Shown: positions 18,489 to 28,880 of the stretch, piece after piece
Layout: every line of letters starts with the position of its first letter
How positions within the stretch are numbered: position 1 is the stretch's first letter
Assembly: GCF_014648275.1 (NCBI RefSeq)
Contig: NZ_BMQU01000003.1
Location: forward strand, 248,001 to 312,000
DNA: 64,000 nucleotides
Direction: 5' to 3'
Origin: Pseudomonas laurentiana
Lineage (GTDB): Bacteria; Pseudomonadota; Gammaproteobacteria; Pseudomonadales; Pseudomonadaceae
Notes under the pieces: model-generated
What the model was told of the DNA's origin: nothing
Databases searched by the model: none
What the model saw: only the letters and a program-made list of their open reading frames with translations
Made by a program: the position numbers and the translations under genes

Positions 18489-19541
18489 TCAGAGTGTTCT
18501 GGCGTAGAACGCTTTGAGTTTGACTACGGCAGCGTCAACGTATTTTGGCACCCAATAGGTCTCTATATGGGTAGCCCCCTCGATCTTGAATAGCTCTTTG
18601 TCCTGGGAGCCCGTCGCTTTAGCAAACGCATCTTCGCTCATGTACAGGCTGTCGGCCTTGGTTCCCGCGATCATTAGCAACGGCTGGCCGATCAACTCGA
18701 TCTGGTTGGTGGCGTCGAAACGCATCAGGTCGAGCAAGCTGCTGGTGGTGTATTTGAAGGTTGAGTTTGGGTGAGCATAGGTTTTCCAGTAGTACTGGTA
18801 ACCCTGGCGGTAGAGGTCAAACGGCAGCTTGGCAATCTGCTCGTCTGTCAGGTTGGCGTCTCCAGCGTAACGGACTTCTCCTCCCGCCGCTTCCTGGGCG
18901 CGTGCCTCTGAGGCTTGCTTGAGGCGGTCCTGAATCGAGTCCATTTGCGAGTCGACGTAGCCGTTACGACGCACTCGGCCCGAGTTGAACAGGCTGATGG
19001 TCGCGATAGACTTGAAGCGCTTGTCGGATTGGGCCGCAGCCAGTGAGTAACCACCGCCGCCACAAATGCCCAACACGCCAACCCGCGCGTCATCGACCCC
19101 AGGGTACTGAGAGATGAAGTCAGCCATGCCGTGGATATCTTCGATACGGTTGGCAGGCTTGTCGACGTTGCGCGGTTGGCCCCCGCTTGCGCCCTGGTAC
19201 GCCGCATCAGCGGTGATGGTGATGTAGCCCTCTTCGGCCAGGCGCTGGGCATAAAGGCCCGCCACCTGCTCTTTTACGCCGCCATTAGGATGGGCTACGA
19301 CCACAGTCGGGTAGCGCTTCCTGGCGTCATAACCAGCAGGCGTGTACACGTTGGCGGCGATATCCAAGCCATTTAGTTTGTAGGTGACCGGATGGATATT
19401 GACCTTGCCGGACTCGTTTCTGGTGAGCGCGCCATCATAGACCAGGGTGAAGGGGTTCTTTTTGTAGTCCGCCGCGCCACTGCCTGCCGAAGCACTGATC
19501 ATCGCTGCCATGAAGGTGGCTTTTAACACTGTATTTCGCAT
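18489..19541 (-). CDS. Secreted alpha/beta hydrolase (YcjY/dienelactone-hydrolase-like)
   Basis: 350 residues from the ATG at 19541, preceded by GGAG at 8 bases. An N-terminal signal peptide (about 24 residues, ending SAGSGAA) predicts periplasmic location. The nucleophile elbow is GICGGGG, meaning a cysteine rather than serine nucleophile, as in dienelactone hydrolases. The oxyanion region HPNGG and a late histidine in GATHIETYW complete the likely triad. It sits between an aldo/keto reductase and a LysR gene in one orientation. The physiological ester or lactone is unknown. Confidence 0.8.
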   Translation of the reverse strand: MRNTVLKATFMAAMISASAGSGAADYKKNPFTLVYDGALTRNESGKVNIHPVTYKLNGLDIAANVYTPAGYDARKRYPTVVVAHPNGGVKEQVAGLYAQRLAEEGYITITADAAYQGASGGQPRNVDKPANRIEDIHGMADFISQYPGVDDARVGVLGICGGGGYSLAAAQSDKRFKSIATISLFNSGRVRRNGYVDSQMDSIQDRLKQASEARAQEAAGGEVRYAGDANLTDEQIAKLPFDLYRQGYQYYWKTYAHPNSTFKYTTSSLLDLMRFDATNQIELIGQPLLMIAGTKADSLYMSEDAFAKATGSQDKELFKIEGATHIETYWVPKYVDAAVVKLKAFYARTL

Positions 19542-19649
19542 TAGACGTCTCCATGAGTCTTGCCTTGCCCTGTGCCTGTTCACCGCATCGCGCAATCAGC
19601 TTGTGAGGGCGCCGTCGCTCAACGACGCGTTGCTCATCGCAACGCGCCA

Positions 19650-21046
<1,397 letters not shown>

Positions 21047-22162
21047 TCATGACGGCAGCAGGTCCAGGGTTCGCTCAAGCTCATTGAGGTCGATCCTGAA
21101 GCCATCTCCATCGGGTGTGCCTACCACGAAGCCGAAATGCTGCTGGTCGCGGTCGGTCAGGAACTTGTAGAAGCAGACAAAGCGATTGGGTGGCTGCAGT
21201 GTCAGCACCGAAGCGCCGGGCGCCAGTATATTCACTCCGTGAATGAGCTGGCTTCCCTCGACGCCCGCCACCACCCTTGCTCCGGCACAGGTCGCGACTA
21301 TTGTCGGCAGGTCGTACTTCGTGGGGTCGAGGATCCGAAAGCCCCGCTGTTTTTGCAGGTGTTCGGCGATTTCCAGTTCATTACGCAGCAGGCGCAGATC
21401 CCCGGTGTTGCCGCGCAGAATGAAGACCCCCGGGTGAGATTGGTAGCTCACCCGTGACAGGATCTTCTCCTTCATTGCACGGTGTCGCAGGTACTGGTTG
21501 GTGTTTTGGCTCGAATCGTCAAACAGCACCAGCTCGCGAAAAAAGGCGCTGTGCAGACGAAGCGGTTGCATGCCCAGCCATTCTTCATAGTCTGGGGCTT
21601 GAGGATAGAGGGGGAACCTGGCCGATGGCGCAGTCGCCACGGGAACGCCCTCGTTGCAGGCCAGTGGATAGGTCACGCAGTCCTCGGCCAGCCAGGTGCC
21701 GAACCAGCGGTTACCATATGGCGAGCAATAAGCGGCCCCACGCTCGATCTCCCTGTCCACGACTATCCGTGGCAACCCGTTGGGCCGATCGGACAGCCAG
21801 AAGATGGCATCGTCCTTGTAGAGCGCACCATCGATCAGCAGGACGTCCTTGATCAGATGGCCTCGTGTGGGGCGCTGTTCCACACTGCCTAACCCCTCCA
21901 TGGTCCGACGCGGATGTTCATAGGGAAAAAAACGCGCCTCTTCCCAGCCGGTTACCCGCTCTAGCTGGCCGGGCAGGAAAAAGGCAGGTGGCGCAGGGGT
22001 TATTTCGCTTGGCGCGATATCCCAAGATTTGACCGCGAGGTTCTTCACGTTTTCCGACGGCTTTCGTCCCAGTCGTTTTCTGGCGAGATACCGGTATGCC
22101 GCAAGGCTCCAGATTTTCCGGTCAGCCCCCGTTGTATTTACATCCGAGACATCGCTTTCCAT
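21047..22162 (-). CDS. Glycosyltransferase family 61 (DUF563) protein
   Basis: 371 residues from the ATG at 22162, chosen because GAGGA lies 8 bases before it; an upstream GTG at 22198 has no ribosome-binding site. The family pattern is clear: YGNRWFGTWLAEDCVTYPLA, then VFILRGNTGDLRLLRNE, then the acceptor/donor region GARVVAGVEGSQLIHGVNILAPG. GT61 enzymes include xylosyltransferases and bacterial capsule or EPS transferases. No signal peptide or membrane helix is seen, so it should act at the cytoplasmic face. It is the last gene of the glycan cluster, 38 bases after the acyltransferase-like gene. Confidence 0.8.
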   Translation of the reverse strand: MESDVSDVNTTGADRKIWSLAAYRYLARKRLGRKPSENVKNLAVKSWDIAPSEITPAPPAFFLPGQLERVTGWEEARFFPYEHPRRTMEGLGSVEQRPTRGHLIKDVLLIDGALYKDDAIFWLSDRPNGLPRIVVDREIERGAAYCSPYGNRWFGTWLAEDCVTYPLACNEGVPVATAPSARFPLYPQAPDYEEWLGMQPLRLHSAFFRELVLFDDSSQNTNQYLRHRAMKEKILSRVSYQSHPGVFILRGNTGDLRLLRNELEIAEHLQKQRGFRILDPTKYDLPTIVATCAGARVVAGVEGSQLIHGVNILAPGASVLTLQPPNRFVCFYKFLTDRDQQHFGFVVGTPDGDGFRIDLNELERTLDLLPS

Positions 22163-22200
22163 GAAGAGTCCTCTCTGCGATGGAGGTTTGTCTTTCACGC

Positions 22201-23355
22201 TCAGTTGGACGGGATTTTTTCCACAATGGGCGGAGACTGGAAATGGGCATAACGATCGCGCAGGTTTTCCAGCAGCAGTTCGCCAGGGTTTTTGGCGCAG
22301 TAGAGGTATATCTTGAACAAACCGCCGAACACCATTTCTCGATAACGGTTGACGACTTCCTCGTCGCTCAAACCGTCCGGCAGGCCCAGATGAAGCGTCA
22401 GGTTCTTGCCTTCGACGGCAAACAACGGGAACTCCCAGAGGAATTTGGCGACGCCGGTCTTTGGCAAGCGTACAAACATGTAGGCCTGGTTACCCAGCGT
22501 ATCGACGTCACCGCCGCGCCGCCGCTTCCATTTCAGAAGACCATCGTCCGGACGTGCCAGGCACTGGCCGATATCGTAGTAGTCGAAGCCATGTTCGATG
22601 GCCCACTCCAGGGCCATGAAGGTGGTGATCGAGTTGACCTCGCGCAACCGCTTGGCATCGGTGAAAACCGACTCCGGATAGCCGAAGCGCAGTGTGCTCC
22701 AGTAGCGCTTCCCGGCCCGGGTTATCACGCAGCCGAAGTGGCACGCGACGACTTCATCGCCCTGCATTATCAGGTCTAACCGACCAACGGTCTTGGCGAT
22801 GCGAAACAGGTCGTTCGTGTCAAACTGCTTGGCATAGTCGCCATGCCGTGCCTGGGCATAGGGCTGCAGCATCTCGCGGTCTGCCTTGGCGATCTCGTCG
22901 TCTGTCAGCGCCTGCTGCATGCGATACATCGGTCGGCACTTGCGGATGTTGCGGCGCAGTTCGCCGTCGTACCGTGCGGTGATCTCCTCCAATGGGCGTC
23001 CCAGAGGGATGATGGCGCTCAGGTAATGGGGAACGTACAAGGCGCCAGCGCTCGGCATCTCGCTGACCAGCACCCTATGGGGGGTGGAAGTGGACTGCTC
23101 CACGCCATCGCCGCGCTCGACGTCGGCCTGGGGCTTGCCGCTGATGAGCAGCTTGGCCATTTCCCTGCGGGTCTTCCTGCCGACATACAGGATTTCGTAG
23201 TCACTACTCTTCGGCAGCCGAAATTTGGCGACTTCCCAGCGCCAGAAACATGCGCGCCCGAGAATATCCTGCGCCCAAGCCATATACTTTCTTATTTCGA
23301 AGCGCGTCGAGGGCGTTATCAACTTCCGTATCAGGGCTGCCAGGGGTTCTCTCAT
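22201..23355 (-). CDS. GNAT-fold/FemAB-like transferase (CelD/BioF2 type)
   Basis: 384 residues. The middle (about residues 120-290) looks like the GNAT-type domain found in CelD and FemAB relatives: ARYDGELRRNIRKCRPMYRM, VVACHFGCVI, LREVNSITTFMALEWAIEHGFDYYDIG. Such proteins transfer acyl or aminoacyl groups to sugars in exopolysaccharide and cell-wall pathways. No catalytic residue can be named with confidence. A sigma-70-like promoter at 23494-23522 lies upstream, and the GT61 gene follows closely, so the two probably form a transcription unit. Confidence 0.65.
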   Translation of the reverse strand: MREPLAALIRKLITPSTRFEIRKYMAWAQDILGRACFWRWEVAKFRLPKSSDYEILYVGRKTRREMAKLLISGKPQADVERGDGVEQSTSTPHRVLVSEMPSAGALYVPHYLSAIIPLGRPLEEITARYDGELRRNIRKCRPMYRMQQALTDDEIAKADREMLQPYAQARHGDYAKQFDTNDLFRIAKTVGRLDLIMQGDEVVACHFGCVITRAGKRYWSTLRFGYPESVFTDAKRLREVNSITTFMALEWAIEHGFDYYDIGQCLARPDDGLLKWKRRRGGDVDTLGNQAYMFVRLPKTGVAKFLWEFPLFAVEGKNLTLHLGLPDGLSDEEVVNRYREMVFGGLFKIYLYCAKNPGELLLENLRDRYAHFQSPPIVEKIPSN

Positions 23356-23493
23356 TTTCTCATTGATATCCGTTGATGTTGTCTGTTGGCGGGTTCTGTA
23401 AATATCAAGGAAAACTTTGGGGGCATACTTTGAAGATTGAAGAGGCGGAATAGTTATAATGACTACTTCAAGTAAAAGTGCATATTTAACGTC

Positions 23494-23522
23494 AGTAAAG
23501 ATTGGGGTTGCAGGCTTGTCAA
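23494..23522 (-). promoter_or_regulatory. Sigma-70-type promoter inside the glycan cluster
   Basis: On the minus strand a perfect -35 TTGACA (23522-23517) is followed after exactly 17 bases by TTTACT (23499-23494). It sits in an AT-rich gap about 140 bases before the GNAT-like gene. It would let the GNAT and GT61 genes be expressed apart from the flippase and VirK genes. Confidence 0.55.
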
Positions 23523-23585
23523 GCTGAGCTTAATGGGTGAAATTCGCATATTTCATGGCGTCAATAATTACCTCTTGAGATAGAG

Positions 23586-23798
23586 CTAAACACTCGTCAA
23601 CGTGTTGGCGCCGCACAGTAGGCATGTCGGCGGGTTAAGGTGAATAGTTCTGAGGACACGCCAGGTCGCCCGGTTATTGACGTATTCGATTTCGGAATCG
23701 AGGTGTTGGACCCTCTGCGCGATGGTCTTGAGTTGCGCATGGATGTCGCGCACGTGGGGCGGGCGGGTGAGTTTGGGGCGCTCTCGGTCATCAACCAC
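23586..23798 (-). CDS. Small hypothetical protein overlapping virK-like gene
   Basis: Possible 70-residue protein beginning with GTG at 23798, overlapping the end of the VirK/YbjX gene by 8 bases. The sequence is hydrophilic and mostly helical (HAQLKTIAQRVQHLDSEIEY), with a C-terminal PPTCLLCGAN. The overlap would suit coupled translation. I do not recognise it, and another frame is also open here, so it may not be real. Confidence 0.3.
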   Translation of the reverse strand: MVDDRERPKLTRPPHVRDIHAQLKTIAQRVQHLDSEIEYVNNRATWRVLRTIHLNPPTCLLCGANTLTSV

Positions 23799-24723
23799 CG
23801 TCGACCACCGCCACGTTGCCTTGCAAGGTGCCGTCTACTTTGGCGAAGACTGCATCCAGCAGTTCGTGGCGCCGACGGTACATGGAGCGCTTTTTGGCCG
23901 CTATATCCTCAAGGGGCTTGCGCGAATCGGCAGCAGGGATGCTGAAGAAGTCTTCGCGCTCAGACGCCGTAGCACCATGTTCTTGCCAGATGTCGTCGTA
24001 GTTGGCCAGCAGCTCCTGGGATTTCTCCAGGCCGAAATAGGGGTGCCGGTGGTGACGGTAGCCGTCGCCAACAGCATAGATCCTGTCGACTCCCAGGCTC
24101 CGGGCGATGTACTTGATGACCTCGATCAGCAGGCTTCTCGGGCGTAGCCCTTCGAAGTCCTTTGTCAGCCCCCGATAGATGCTCAGCGATGTTTCGCTGT
24201 CCACGCCCTTGTGGATACCCTGCACCGCGCCGATGAACATGCACGGGCCGTCTTTGGTGCGGGACAGGGTGAAGGCGAGCGAGGCAACCCGCAGCCCGTC
24301 CTGGAACAAGTTCAGTACAAGTTCTCCCTCGCGCATGAACCAGAACGCGCGGTCGAGCACCAGGGAACAGCCAGGGGAGTACTCCGATAGATCGGCCAGC
24401 AGAAGTTTGTCATCTCGCCCCAGGAGCAACAGAGGCCGACAGCATTGGGTAACCACTTCATAGTGCGAGGCCAGCACACCGAAGCGGACGTGCGAGTTCC
24501 ACGACTTGCTGATGTAGGGCCAGTGGACGATACCGATGCAATCCACCCCCAGGCGCTGGAAGCCCCGGCGGCCTAGCGTGCTCGACAGGCGTCTCAGATA
24601 GTTCTTGAGCCTGGGCCAGTCGCGGGCAATCAGCAGCGCCAGACGGAACTTGTTGTGCAAGGCCCGCAGGGAATAGCCTGGGTGCAGGACAAATACGCTT
24701 TTCACTATCGCCCTATAGATCAT
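23791..24723 (-). CDS. VirK/YbjX (DUF535) family protein
   Basis: 310 residues matching the VirK/YbjX family. Characteristic blocks are LSEYSPGCSLVLDRAFWFMREGE (interrupted here for length) and, near the end, YAVGDGYRHHRHPYFG and YDDIWQEHG. Family members in Shigella and Salmonella affect surface protein display and resistance to envelope stress, but no biochemical activity is established. It is predicted to be cytoplasmic. It follows the flippase gene by 89 bases in the same direction, so it likely belongs to the glycan cluster. Confidence 0.8.
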   Translation of the reverse strand: MIYRAIVKSVFVLHPGYSLRALHNKFRLALLIARDWPRLKNYLRRLSSTLGRRGFQRLGVDCIGIVHWPYISKSWNSHVRFGVLASHYEVVTQCCRPLLLLGRDDKLLLADLSEYSPGCSLVLDRAFWFMREGELVLNLFQDGLRVASLAFTLSRTKDGPCMFIGAVQGIHKGVDSETSLSIYRGLTKDFEGLRPRSLLIEVIKYIARSLGVDRIYAVGDGYRHHRHPYFGLEKSQELLANYDDIWQEHGATASEREDFFSIPAADSRKPLEDIAAKKRSMYRRRHELLDAVFAKVDGTLQGNVAVVDGG

Positions 24724-24812
24724 GGCGTCCTCACGTGTACTTGATCACAGCCAATCTGAAGGATTCATAACGCACGAACAGCGACGAGATTCGACAGCGG
24801 GTTAATCCAGGC

Positions 24813-26183
24813 TCAGGCAAAGAGTCCGGAGATCAACTCTCCGGACAAGGCGCCAAGCGCCAGGGCAGGCAGCACCACAAGCTCGCGCTTCAGGTCCAGA
24901 AGGCCCAGTTGGCGGTTGACTTTGTAAATCAGGAAAAGCGTCAAGTAGGTATGCAGGGCGACGCCCCAGATTGCATAGCTCACCCCACCGATGGCCAAAA
25001 GCAACGGCAGCAGAATACACAGCGAAACGCCCCGTATGATGTTGTCAATGGCCAGGTATTTGGTCAGTCCGAGGGCCAACCAGACCTGGTGGGCGAGCGT
25101 GTACCGCAAGGTAAAGAAGGACAGCGAGAGGATTGCCATGATGCTGCCGGCGCCGGCATAGCGTGTGTCGTACAACCAGCCGATGATCAGCGGACTGGCA
25201 GTCAAGAGGAAGCCACAGGCGAACAGCGCGACTAGATCGAACAACAGCCTGGAGCGGTAGTACAGGTTGCGCACCCGTTCGTTGTCGCCGCTTCTCGCCG
25301 CCTCGCTGAAGGCCGGGAGGGCGACAGCTCCGGCCAGCCGCTGCAGGCTAGACTGGATGGCCCCAAGGATGGTCACTGCGATGGAATAGACGCCCAATTC
25401 CGTTGCTGACATGCTGCCGCCGAACCAGATCCGGTCGCCCTGCATGGCCAGGACCCCCACCGAAGACGACAACAGTATCCAGCGACCGTAGTCCAACATT
25501 TCGCGCAGAGCCGCCGGATCCCATTGTGGGCGGTTGCGTGGGCCTTGGAACATCAGGTGGCTGAGCGCCGTGAAGACCAGTGTACTCACCAGGCCTGCCG
25601 CCACCAGTGACCAGATGGAGCGGGTCAGGTACCCGGTCACCAGCATCACCACCAGGCCGACAAGTTGTGAGATCAGTTCGGCGATCACCACCTTCTTCTG
25701 CTGGAAAGCACGGATGGCGACGTCAACCTTGGTCGACTGGAAGCCGTAGATGACCACGGAAAAACCGGTCAATACCAGCACCAACGGCAGCTCTTCGGCC
25801 GCATAGGTGGAGTGCGGTGGCCACAGATCGATGTGCTGCGCCAAGCGGGCGCAGAGGGCCAGCAACAGCATCAGGAGGAATAGCACGAAACCGCGGATGA
25901 TCTGTACGACCCACACAGTATTGAGAAACAGCGGATCGTCGCCCCGCGGGCTCTGAATGATGTTCTGCCGCAGGCCGACATCAGAAAGCAGTTGCAGCAA
26001 TACCGAGGCGGTGGTCGCGATGGCCATCAAGCCGAACATTTCCGGCACCAGCAGGCGGGTAATCAAGAGATTGCCGCCCAGGCGCATGATCTGGGAAGCC
26101 AGGATGGCCCCAATATTCAACGCGCCGGCCCACATGGCTCGCTTGCGGAGGCTCAGCGGGGGCGACACATCAATCGAAGGCAT
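24813..26183 (-). CDS. Lipopolysaccharide/exopolysaccharide flippase (Wzx/WzxC type)
   Basis: 456 residues with about twelve to fourteen membrane helices. It belongs to the MOP exporter superfamily, polysaccharide_synt branch; family-like stretches are ARLLITRLLVPEMFG-type near residues 38-50 (here LLITRLLVPEMFGLMAIAT), LSDVGLRQNII and YGRWILLSSSVG. It would flip lipid-linked oligosaccharide across the inner membrane. It is the first gene of the minus-strand glycan cluster. No Wzy polymerase or chain-length regulator is nearby, which suggests either a short glycan or polymerisation encoded elsewhere. Confidence 0.87.
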   Translation of the reverse strand: MPSIDVSPPLSLRKRAMWAGALNIGAILASQIMRLGGNLLITRLLVPEMFGLMAIATTASVLLQLLSDVGLRQNIIQSPRGDDPLFLNTVWVVQIIRGFVLFLLMLLLALCARLAQHIDLWPPHSTYAAEELPLVLVLTGFSVVIYGFQSTKVDVAIRAFQQKKVVIAELISQLVGLVVMLVTGYLTRSIWSLVAAGLVSTLVFTALSHLMFQGPRNRPQWDPAALREMLDYGRWILLSSSVGVLAMQGDRIWFGGSMSATELGVYSIAVTILGAIQSSLQRLAGAVALPAFSEAARSGDNERVRNLYYRSRLLFDLVALFACGFLLTASPLIIGWLYDTRYAGAGSIMAILSLSFFTLRYTLAHQVWLALGLTKYLAIDNIIRGVSLCILLPLLLAIGGVSYAIWGVALHTYLTLFLIYKVNRQLGLLDLKRELVVLPALALGALSGELISGLFA

Positions 26184-26364
26184 AGCAGCGTCCCTGACCC
26201 AACGTCTAGCGATTTACTATAGTCTCAATCTGCCATGCCATTAGTGACTGTTATCGTTTACCAAGAAACAGATCCATGTGTAATCGACATTCACTCGCCG
26301 TTCATTGTCCTCCCGATGGCTGGCCTGCGCTGCAAAGATGCTCAGGCTGCCGATACCATTCTGT

Positions 26365-27639
26365 TCAAGAAGGCGCATTCAGCCAGGTCAGTGCGCCAAC
26401 CAACATCGTTTCCAATCCTGTCTCCAGCGTGGGGTGTAATTGCGGATCAAACTTTGATGAATGGTTGGAGGGAATCTGGTTGATGTTTGCACTTGATACG
26501 GCCTGCTGCCATATCGATTTTTCGGTGCTCCCCACAAACCAGAATACGTAGGGAACCTTCCACTCTCGGCCGAAAACACTGAAGTCCTCGCTGGCCGATA
26601 CCGGCGCGGTTTCGTACGAGCGCTCAGCGAAATGCTCATCAAAGGCCTGTGCCAACCTGGCGGTGGCTATGGCATCGTTTTCAGTGACAGGGTAACTGTC
26701 AATTGTGGTGAACTCCGGCGGATGGTCAGCATTGGAGGCTTGGCATTCCGCACAGCAGATCCTATGTACCGAGTCGATCATTCGGCGACGAACGTTTTCG
26801 TCATAGGTTCGCATGTTCAGTTTGATGACCGCGTCATCCGGAATGATATTTTCCTTCGTCCCGGCTTGCAGGGCGCCGATAGTCAGAACCCCACTTTCCT
26901 GTGGGGATAATTCACGGGACACGATAGTTTGCAGGCGCATGACAGTCGCTGCGGCCATGACCACAGGGTCAATTGAATTTTGCGGCATGGAACCGTGGGC
27001 GCCGCGGCCATACAGCTTGATATGCATGCTGTCGCCAGCAGCCAGGATAGCGCCGGGTCGATGCCCGACCGTACCCGCCTCACCGACCATGACGTGCTGC
27101 CCCAGAATGATGTCTGGCTTTGGAAAGCGTTCAATCATCCCGTCGTCGATCATCGCCTTGGCTCCTTTCCCGATCTCTTCGCCAGGCTGGAAGACCAGCA
27201 TCAAGGTGCCGCTCCACACGTCACGATGATCCGCCATCAGCTGTGCTGTACCCATCAACCATGTCACGTGCAGATCGTGACCACACATATGAGCCACATC
27301 TACCGCCTCTCCGTCAGCGGTTTGTCCCTTCTTCTGACTGGCGTAGGGCAGGCCGGTCTTTTCCGCCATGGGCAGGGCGTCCATGTCGGCGCGCAGCATG
27401 ACCGTCGGTCCATCACCGTTTTTTAACAGGCCGACTACACCGGTTACGCCAATCCGTTCGTGAACGTCATACCCCAGCTTCTTGATAAAGGAGGCTGCGA
27501 TCCCGGCCGTGCGGGTTTCCTGCATTGAAAGTTCAGGATTGGCATGGAGATCTTTGTAAATGCGCTCCAAGGCAGGCAGCACCTTGAGGATGTCACCGGA
27601 CATTTTTGACATTCTTTGATTGCGAGCCAAGGTGTCCAT
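26365..27639 (-). CDS. M20-family amidohydrolase (hippurate hydrolase-like)
   Basis: 424 residues, with GGAGG 6 bases before the ATG at 27639. Di-metal motifs of the M20D peptidases are intact: RADMDALP, HMCGHDLHV (Cys119 and His121), QPGEE (Glu154-155) and late ASEDFSVFG. These enzymes remove acyl groups from amino acids, such as N-acyl, hippurate or indole-3-acetyl amino acids. A lid domain (GRGAHGSMPQNSIDPV) is present. No signal peptide is seen. Neighbours do not reveal the substrate. Confidence 0.88.
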   Translation of the reverse strand: MDTLARNQRMSKMSGDILKVLPALERIYKDLHANPELSMQETRTAGIAASFIKKLGYDVHERIGVTGVVGLLKNGDGPTVMLRADMDALPMAEKTGLPYASQKKGQTADGEAVDVAHMCGHDLHVTWLMGTAQLMADHRDVWSGTLMLVFQPGEEIGKGAKAMIDDGMIERFPKPDIILGQHVMVGEAGTVGHRPGAILAAGDSMHIKLYGRGAHGSMPQNSIDPVVMAAATVMRLQTIVSRELSPQESGVLTIGALQAGTKENIIPDDAVIKLNMRTYDENVRRRMIDSVHRICCAECQASNADHPPEFTTIDSYPVTENDAIATARLAQAFDEHFAERSYETAPVSASEDFSVFGREWKVPYVFWFVGSTEKSIWQQAVSSANINQIPSNHSSKFDPQLHPTLETGLETMLVGALTWLNAPS

Positions 27640-27737
27640 CTACACCTCCAATTCAAGGCAATAGTTGTAAAACGGTCGGTGTCCGTGACGCTCTGCGACG
27701 TTCCAAACGACGTTTTCACATGGGCACAGGGCAGGGC

Positions 27738-28355
27738 TCACGAACTCTTTTTGATCGCGGGCAGATTCCATTGGTATTTCAATGACAGCATTCGAACCAA
27801 GGTACATAGCGCAATCGCAGCCCAGGGAGAGAAACGCTGATCAATCACCTGCAGCTCGCCGAGGAGCTGGATTACTGCTCCCAACAGGGCTGCCGAGGCA
27901 TAGATTTCCTTGGTCAGTACCACGGGAACACGACTGAGCAGCACGTCCCTGATAACGCCACCGCCCACTGCGGTAATGACACCCAACACGATAGCCAGTT
28001 CGACATTCGGTAGATGGGCATATGCCTTATGGACACCGAACGCAGCAAAAAAACCGAGCCCTACGGCGTCGAAAAATAGCGTTGGCTGAGCCAGCCTGAG
28101 TAGTAAATGCTGGAAAAAAGCAGCCAAGGCGCCTGCCAGTGCAATGACGCCCAGGTAATCGATGTTGATGAGGCCGGCAGGAGGGAATGCGCCAATACAC
28201 AGATCGCGGATCACACCGCCGCCGCAGGCTGTCACAAAGGCAACGACAAAAACGCCGAAAACATCCAGTTTACGATCGATGGCCGCCACAGCGCCGCTCA
28301 GGGCAAAGACAAACGTCCCCATGAGGTCAATGGCAGAAAATACCTCGAACTCCAT
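27738..28355 (-). CDS. UPF0126/TRIC-family membrane protein
   Basis: 205 residues with about seven helices and an internal duplication: the motif GGGVIRD occurs twice, once in CGGGVIRDLC and once in VGGGVIRDVLL. This duplicated three-helix unit is the mark of UPF0126 proteins, the prokaryotic relatives of trimeric intracellular cation channels. The E. coli member is YicG, and a role in glycine or potassium transport has been suggested for relatives. It is 98 bases downstream of the M20 gene's start, in the same direction. Confidence 0.88.
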   Translation of the reverse strand: MEFEVFSAIDLMGTFVFALSGAVAAIDRKLDVFGVFVVAFVTACGGGVIRDLCIGAFPPAGLINIDYLGVIALAGALAAFFQHLLLRLAQPTLFFDAVGLGFFAAFGVHKAYAHLPNVELAIVLGVITAVGGGVIRDVLLSRVPVVLTKEIYASAALLGAVIQLLGELQVIDQRFSPWAAIALCTLVRMLSLKYQWNLPAIKKSS

Positions 28356-28454
28356 CTTCTTTACCTGAAAGCGCGGGCCACGGTGCAGGAGACACTCTAT
28401 GAGGTATAGCGCGAAAGAGCCGGTACTGTGAAAGGCCGAGGCACGCGTCGAAGA

Positions 28455-28670
28455 TCATTTGACGCGGGTGCCCACGTCCGGCCGCTGTCCGGTCAGCCAC
28501 TCGTACAGGAAACCGGTGCGGCGGGCATATCGGCCAAAGGGCGCTTGCCGGCACCAGGCTTCGATGGGCGCTGGGCCAACAGCCGCAAACAGCCGGGCGA
28601 AAAACTCGAGGTGAATTTCTTTGTACTTGAGTCCAAACTCGAAATCTGGTGGGCGCGAAAATGCTAACGA
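28455..28670 (-). pseudogene. Remnant of a Fic-family protein gene (N-terminal region)
   Basis: In one minus-strand frame the stretch from 28670 to a stop at 28455 reads as protein: FGLKYKEIHLEFFARLF, then AWCRQAPFGRYARRTG, then FLYEWLTGQRPDVG. This resembles the N-terminal helical part of Fic/FIDO-family proteins, which carries a GxYARRxxFLYEWLTG motif before the catalytic domain. An in-frame stop lies immediately upstream, no start or ribosome-binding site exists, and the catalytic HPFxxGNG motif is absent. It is therefore a decayed fragment. The recognition is by memory of the family and should be tested by a profile search. Confidence 0.5.
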
Positions 28671-28880
28671 TCACTTGAATGTGCTAACGATTTGGCTGAT
28701 CTCGCCGAAAACGATAAAGCTCTGGAGCGCCCCGTTGGACACTTGCCTTGGCGCCAGTGTCATCTAGCCCCAGGCGGCACTTGGTGTGTTGGGGCCACAA
28801 CTGCCGAGCAGGGTGTTCACGGTTGGGCTTATGCCTGTAGGTACGCGTTCACCCAGTCCTGAGTGGTAGGGACGGGTCTT
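28671..28880. other. Intergenic remainder between the Fic remnant and mexT
   Basis: Together with the Fic remnant this makes a gene-free stretch of 525 bases (28356-28880). The 10-mer TGCTAACGAT occurs at 28662-28671 and again at 28682-28691. A minus-strand segment just after the mexT stop can be read as TTQDWVNAYLQA followed by a stop, possibly the tail of another lost gene. The region looks like the scar of past insertion and deletion. Confidence 0.4.
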
